Shown: positions 4,896 through 8,297 of the stretch, in pieces
Numbering within the stretch: position 1 is the first letter of the stretch
Layout: the number at the start of each line of letters is the position of its first letter
DNA from: Euzebyaceae bacterium
GTDB taxonomy: Bacteria > Actinomycetota > Nitriliruptoria > Euzebyales > Egibacteraceae
DNA: 8,297 nt
Assembly: GCA_013696915.1 (NCBI GenBank)
Contig: JACCXR010000042.1
Span: 1-8,297 of the forward strand
Reading direction: 5' to 3'
Program-made: the position numbers and the translations under genes
The notes under the pieces: model-generated
Database searches by the model: none
The model's input: the letters and a program-made list of their open reading frames with translations, nothing else
Told to the model about the DNA's origin: nothing

Positions 4896-5811
4896 AAGCC
4901 CATGGCGACGCGCCGGCGGCGGCCCGGACGGCCGCGCGGATCGCCGCCGCCACGGCCCGCGCGCCGAGGTGGGCGACCAGGTCGACGGTGGCCTCGATCT
5001 GCTGGGTGCAGAGCACGAACAGCGCGTCGCCGTCGTAGGTCGTGTGGGCGGGGTCGACGGCCCTCGCGATGCCGGTGCAGGACAGGTCCGCGGCCCGGAC
5101 GGCCTCGTGCTTGGCGAGGCGCGCGTCGGTCACCAGGCAGCCGATCACCGTGTGCTCCGCTTCCGGGGGGACGGCCGCGCCGGGCGGCGGACCGGAGTAG
5201 GGGAAGCGCGGGCGGTCGGCCGGGGCGCGCGAGCCCACCAGGATGCCGCCCTGCTCGTCGAGCACGTCGCCCAGCGCGTTCACGGCCAGCAGCGCTCCGA
5301 CGGTGACGCCGCCGCCGCGCGCGACCGCCCATCCCTGCCCGCCCGGCTGCGAGTGCTCCAAGCCGGCGGTCTTGCCGACCGTGCAGCCGGCCCCCACCCC
5401 GAACCGTCCCATCGGCGGGTCCGCGTTGGTGGCGGCCTCGCAGGCCGCCCAGCCGGCGTCGCGGTCCGGGCGCGCGGCGCCGCCCTCGCGGAGGTCGAAC
5501 ACGATCGCGGCCCCGACGATGGGGATGCGCGCGACCGTCTTGTCGTAGCCGATGCCGTGTGCCTCGCACCACGCGCTCGCACCGTCGGCGGTCGCGAGCC
5601 CGAAGGCGCTCCCCCCGGACAGCACCACGGCGTGGCATTCCCGGACGTTGCCGGTCGCCGACAGGGCGGCCCCCTCCCGGGTTCCCGGTGCCCCGCCGCG
5701 CACCGCGATCGCGCCCAGCGACCCCGGCGGCGGGAGCACGACGGTGCAGCCGGTGTGGCCGGCCGGCGCCGTCCAGCACCCGACGCGCACGTCGTCAAGG
5801 CCGAGCGCCAT
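4891..5811 (-). CDS. P1-family (DmpA/NylC-type) N-terminal-nucleophile hydrolase
   Basis: Member of peptidase family P1 (DmpA aminopeptidases, NylC 6-aminohexanoate-oligomer hydrolase and related Ntn-like enzymes), which self-cleave to expose a catalytic Ser or Thr at the new N-terminus. The 306-residue protein shows the family order: an N-terminal VGCWTAPAGHTGCTVVL-like segment, VLSGGSAFGL (63-72), GAGCTVGK (140-147), AVNALGDVLD (176-185), then HTVIGCLVTDARL (220-232) and GIARAVDPAHTTYDGDALF (about 247-265). By alignment with the NylC Asn-Thr cleavage site, Thr221 is the expected nucleophile, here preceded by His220 instead of Asn. No signal peptide, so probably cytoplasmic; the natural substrate is unknown. 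ATG at 5811-5809 has only a weak GGGTAGG upstream. It lies 62 bases after alr on the same strand, behind a stem-loop, and could be read from the same transcript. Family assignment is strong; substrate is not predictable. Confidence 0.88.
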   Translation of the reverse strand: MALGLDDVRVGCWTAPAGHTGCTVVLPPPGSLGAIAVRGGAPGTREGAALSATGNVRECHAVVLSGGSAFGLATADGASAWCEAHGIGYDKTVARIPIVGAAIVFDLREGGAARPDRDAGWAACEAATNADPPMGRFGVGAGCTVGKTAGLEHSQPGGQGWAVARGGGVTVGALLAVNALGDVLDEQGGILVGSRAPADRPRFPYSGPPPGAAVPPEAEHTVIGCLVTDARLAKHEAVRAADLSCTGIARAVDPAHTTYDGDALFVLCTQQIEATVDLVAHLGARAVAAAIRAAVRAAAGASPWAC

Positions 5812-5821
5812 CGCCTACCCG

Positions 5822-5846
5822 GTCCCGGCGGGCGCGCGGCCGGGAC
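5822..5846 (-). repeat. Stem-loop between alr and the P1 hydrolase gene
   Basis: GTCCCGGC (5822-5829) and GCCGGGAC (5839-5846) are perfect 8-bp inverted arms around a 9-base GC loop. In the transcript the hairpin ends 10 bases before the hydrolase ATG, right next to its weak ribosome binding site, in the 62-base gap (5812-5873). It could act as an intercistronic terminator or processing site after alr, or limit ribosome access to the next gene. There is no T-run. Confidence 0.45.
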
Positions 5847-5873
5847 TCCCCCAGGCCGCGTGGCGGGGCGACC

Positions 5874-7064
5874 TCACGGGCCGAGGTAGCGGCGGGGAAC
5901 CCGCTTGCCGATGCCGCAGACGACCTCGTAGTTGATCGTCCCGAGCCAGGCGGCCCAGTCGTCGGCGGTCACCGCCGCGTCGCCCTGCGCCCCGATCAGG
6001 ACCACCTCGTCACCCGCCGCGACGGGCAGTTCGCCGGCGTCGACGAGAAATTGGTCCATGCACACGGTCCCCGCGATCGGCACCCGCCGGCCGCGCAGGA
6101 GCACCTGGCCGCGGTCGGACAGGGCGCGGGTGACGCCGTCGGCGTAGCCGGCCGGCACGCTGCCGATGGTCGTTTCCCGCGGCGCGGTCCAGCGCAGGCC
6201 GTAGCTGACCGCTTCGCCCGCGGCGACGCGCTTCACGAACGACAGCTGCGAACGCCATGTCAGCGCCGGCCGGAGGCGGGTCGCGCCGGCCAGGCCGGGC
6301 GCCGGCTCCAGCCCGTAGACCGCGAGGCCAGGGCGGACCATGTCGTGGTGCTCGTCGTGGAGGTGCAGCGTGCCCGCCGAGTTGCACAGGTGCGCGAACT
6401 CCGGCCGCAGGCCGAGGGAGGCCGCCAGCGCCAGACCGCGGCGGAACTCGCGGGCCTGGTGGGCGATGAACGGGTGGTCGGGCTCGTCGGCGACGGCGAA
6501 GTGGCTCCACAGGCCCTCCAGGTGCAGGCCCTCGGCGGCCCCGACGCGGCGGAGCGCGTCCTCCCACTGCGCCGGCGGGACCCCCACCCGCCGCATCCCG
6601 GTGTCGAGCTTGAGGTGCACCCCGACCCGCGCGCCGCCGCGGTCGCGGGCCTCCCGGTCGAGCGCCGCGGTGAACTCCGGGCTGTAGACGGTCGGGGTGA
6701 GCCGGGCGTCGAGCAGGGCGCCGGCCGCTCCCGGGGGGGGCTCGGTGAGGACGAGCACGGGGGCGTCGACCCCGGCGGCGCGCAGAGTCTGGCCCTCCTC
6801 GACGAGCGCGACGGCGAGCCAGTCGGCCCCGCCGGCGAGGGCCGCGCGCGCGGCGGGGACCATGCCGTGCCCGTAACCGTCGGCCTTGACGACCGCCATG
6901 AGCCGGGGTGCGGCGGCCTGGGCCTTCAAAGCGGCGACGTTCGCGGCGATGGCGCCGAGGTCCACCTCGACCCAGGTGGGCCGCCAGGCCCCGGGGTCTG
7001 TCGACTGAGTGACGGAGCGCGCGACCGAGTCGACAGACCCCGGGGTGGACGTCGGCATCGTCAT
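5874..7064 (-). CDS. alr: Alanine racemase
   Basis: PLP-dependent enzyme that interconverts L- and D-alanine, supplying D-Ala for peptidoglycan; cytoplasmic homodimer. The 396-residue protein has the complete signature: PLP lysine in VVKADGYGHG (Lys60), KLDTGMRRVG (152-161, including the usually carbamylated Lys152), catalytic tyrosine in VSYG (Tyr288), GYADG (306-310), VCMDQ (334-338) and the C-terminal INYEVVCGIGKRVPRRY. The catalytic core begins at RPTWVEVDL (28-36), so there is an N-terminal extension of roughly 20 residues compared with usual starts. The ATG at 7064-7062 overlaps the upstream gene's stop as ATGA and has GGAG 7 bases before it; the only other upstream start is the ATG at 7058. 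No start codon lies between the extension and the core, so the extension, which holds an 18-bp inverted repeat, must be translated. Cotranscribed with the nnr gene. Confidence 0.97.
   Translation of the reverse strand: MTMPTSTPGSVDSVARSVTQSTDPGAWRPTWVEVDLGAIAANVAALKAQAAAPRLMAVVKADGYGHGMVPAARAALAGGADWLAVALVEEGQTLRAAGVDAPVLVLTEPPPGAAGALLDARLTPTVYSPEFTAALDREARDRGGARVGVHLKLDTGMRRVGVPPAQWEDALRRVGAAEGLHLEGLWSHFAVADEPDHPFIAHQAREFRRGLALAASLGLRPEFAHLCNSAGTLHLHDEHHDMVRPGLAVYGLEPAPGLAGATRLRPALTWRSQLSFVKRVAAGEAVSYGLRWTAPRETTIGSVPAGYADGVTRALSDRGQVLLRGRRVPIAGTVCMDQFLVDAGELPVAAGDEVVLIGAQGDAAVTADDWAAWLGTINYEVVCGIGKRVPRRYLGP
6989..7045 (-). repeat. Perfect 18-bp inverted repeat carried in frame in alr
   Basis: The left arm CCCCGGGGTCTGTCGACT (6989-7006) is the exact reverse complement of the right arm (7028-7045), with a 21-base spacer. 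The whole unit is 57 bases, exactly 19 codons, and encodes residues about 7-25 of the alanine racemase N-terminal extension without a stop. The arms themselves contain the palindromes CCCCGGGG and GTCGAC. In the mRNA the hairpin begins 20 bases from the first base of the alr start codon. It looks like an inserted palindromic element rather than protein-driven sequence, but only one copy is present in this window. Confidence 0.75.
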
Positions 7065-8297
7065 CCCGCGACTCCGATCGTGCGGAGGGCGGCGGGGACC
7101 GCGGCGGCGACGTCGAGCGCCGTCACCGACCGGACGGCGCCGCGCCGCCCGGCCTCCTCGCCGGCCAGCCCGTGCAGGTACACCGCCGCCGCCACCCGCT
7201 CGGCGGAGGCATCCTGCGCCACCAGCGCCGCCACCAGCCCCGTGAGAACGTCCCCGGTGCCGCCCGTCGCGAGCGCGGCGCTGCCGGTGGGGTTCACCCA
7301 CGTCCGCCCGTCGGGGGCCGCGACCAGCGAGCTCGGGCCCTTCGCGACGACGACGGCGCCCCACTTCGCGGCCACCTCCGGCACGAGGGTCGCGCGCTGC
7401 CCCCAGACGCCGTGCCCGGAGCTGCCGACGAGCCGGCCGAACTCCTGCGCGTGCGGGGTGAGCACGAGCAGCGGACAGCGGTGGTCGGCGAGCGCGTCGC
7501 CCTCGCCGCGGAAGGCGTTCAGCCCGTCGGCGTCGAGCACGAGCGGCACGTCGACCTCGCGCACCAGCCGGCGGACGAGCCCGACGGTACCCTCGGCCCG
7601 CCCCAGGCCGGGCCCGATCGCCAGGGCGTCGGCGCCCTCGATCAGTCCCGCGACGAGGTCGAAGGCAGCCTCGGCGTCGGGGTCGACGCGCGCCGTGAGC
7701 GCCTCGGGCACGGCGGCGGTCGCGAGGCCGGGGTCGCCGGTGGCGAGCGTGACCAGGCCCGCCCCGCCGGCGAGGGCGCCGCGGGCGCACAGGATCGCCG
7801 CGCCGGCCATGCCGGGGGAGCCGGCGAGCACGACGACGACCCCGCGGGTCCGCTTGTGCGCGTCGGCGGTGGGCGGCGGCAGGAGGCGCCCGACGTCTGC
7901 GGCCTCGAGCACCGACGCCACCGGCTCGGTCCCGTCGGCGATGCCGAGGTCGCCGAGGACGACCCGACCGACGTGCCCCCGCGCCGGCCACAGCCACAGC
8001 CCGCGCTTGTGCGCGCCGAGGGTCACCGTGAGGTCGGCCCTGACCGCCTCGCCCGGCACCCTGCCCGTGTCGGCGTCGACACCGCTCGGCAGGTCGCAGG
8101 CCACGACCGGGGCCCGGCTGTCGCGCAGCGCTCGGACCGCCTCGGCGTAGGGCGGGCGCGGCGCGCCGCTCGCCCCGGTGCCGAGCAGGCAGTCGACCGC
8201 GACGTCCGCCCCGTCGAGGGCCGCGTCGACGGATCCGGTGAGACGGCCGCCGGCGGCGCGGTAGCGGGCCAGCTCGCGCGCGCCGTCGTCGCCGAGC
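7061..8297 (-). CDS. nnr: Bifunctional NAD(P)H-hydrate epimerase / ADP-dependent dehydratase (NnrE-NnrD fusion), 5' end outside window
   Basis: Repairs damaged cofactor: the NnrE domain epimerises R- to S-NAD(P)HX, and the NnrD domain dehydrates S-NAD(P)HX back to NAD(P)H with ADP as the usual bacterial cofactor. Reading the minus strand from the window edge there is no stop: DVAVDCLLGTGASG (about 8206-8165) and VVACDLPSGVDADTG (about 8107-8063) are the C-terminal part of a YjeF N-terminal (NnrE) domain. From about 7925 the ribokinase-like NnrD domain follows, with DAHKRTRGVVVVLAGSPGMAGA, LDADGLNAF, TPHAQEFGRL and GGTGDVLTGL, whose catalytic aspartate codon is at 7252-7250. The C-terminus overlaps alr by ATGA. 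A GTG at 8104 exists but falls inside a conserved NnrE motif and is not the start. An NnrE-NnrD fusion next to alr is a common actinobacterial arrangement. Confidence 0.95.
   Translation of the reverse strand, partial: LGDDGARELARYRAAGGRLTGSVDAALDGADVAVDCLLGTGASGAPRPPYAEAVRALRDSRAPVVACDLPSGVDADTGRVPGEAVRADLTVTLGAHKRGLWLWPARGHVGRVVLGDLGIADGTEPVASVLEAADVGRLLPPPTADAHKRTRGVVVVLAGSPGMAGAAILCARGALAGGAGLVTLATGDPGLATAAVPEALTARVDPDAEAAFDLVAGLIEGADALAIGPGLGRAEGTVGLVRRLVREVDVPLVLDADGLNAFRGEGDALADHRCPLLVLTPHAQEFGRLVGSSGHGVWGQRATLVPEVAAKWGAVVVAKGPSSLVAAPDGRTWVNPTGSAALATGGTGDVLTGLVAALVAQDASAERVAAAVYLHGLAGEEAGRRGAVRSVTALDVAAAVPAALRTIGVAG
7072..7075 (-). promoter_or_regulatory. Ribosome binding site of alr
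   Basis: GGAG on the minus strand, 7 bases before the ATG at 7064-7062 and inside the last codons of the nnr gene. It supports this start and translational coupling through the ATGA overlap. Confidence 0.6.

Noticed and set aside
4388..5779. Minus-strand open frame of 463 codons spanning the P1 hydrolase and crotonase genes
   Set aside because: It is another frame of the P1 hydrolase gene that runs on into the antisense of the crotonase gene; its translation is Arg/Gly-rich without motifs.
6989..7045. Transposon terminal inverted repeats or a recombinase attachment site
   Set aside because: The arms are only 21 bases apart, no transposase or integrase is present, and alr is intact across them; a short palindromic element or RNA hairpin fits better.
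5559..8150. Plus-strand open frame of 863 codons opposite the P1 hydrolase, alr and nnr genes
   Set aside because: It lies antisense to three well-identified genes, is dominated by Arg, Pro, Ala and Ser, and has no recognisable domain; long stop-free antisense frames are expected in DNA this GC-rich.

Overview
The window is very GC-rich bacterial DNA with tightly packed, mostly minus-strand genes, GTG as well as ATG starts, and 1-4 base stop/start overlaps. The protein families and gene order (alr near tsaE-tsaB-rimI-tsaD) suggest an actinobacterium (Actinomycetota). Some features (a lysine in the RimI acetyl-CoA loop, the TsaB tail) remind me of deep-branching classes such as Acidimicrobiia, but this is an impression from family knowledge, not a database result.

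Right part, minus strand (8297 down to 4891): a bifunctional NAD(P)HX repair enzyme (NnrE-NnrD fusion, 5' end outside the window) overlaps alanine racemase (alr) by ATGA. After a 62-base gap with a GC-rich stem-loop comes a P1-family (DmpA/NylC-like) N-terminal-nucleophile hydrolase.

Middle: one plus-strand gene (4128-4883) encodes a crotonase-superfamily protein that lacks both classical enoyl-CoA hydratase glutamates. It runs head-on into the P1 hydrolase, and the two stop codons lie inside one perfect 7-bp hairpin. Divergent from it, in the only sizeable gap (3818-4127), is an 81-base gene with a strong ribosome binding site for a 26-residue single-pass membrane microprotein.

Left part, minus strand (3817 down to 5): the tRNA t6A / ribosomal acetylation operon tsaE-tsaB-rimI-tsaD, followed by a GNAT acetyltransferase whose GTG start overlaps the tsaD stop. 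TsaE, TsaB and TsaD work together to put threonylcarbamoyl on A37 of ANN-decoding tRNAs; RimI acetylates protein N-termini (classically ribosomal protein S18).

The window is mainly conserved housekeeping. The observations most worth checking are a perfect 18-bp inverted repeat (57 bases, 19 codons) carried in frame in the N-terminal extension of alr, resembling an in-frame palindromic element; the membrane microprotein; the crotonase without catalytic glutamates; and the shared stop-codon hairpin. I found no tRNA, rRNA, CRISPR array, transposase or phage gene.
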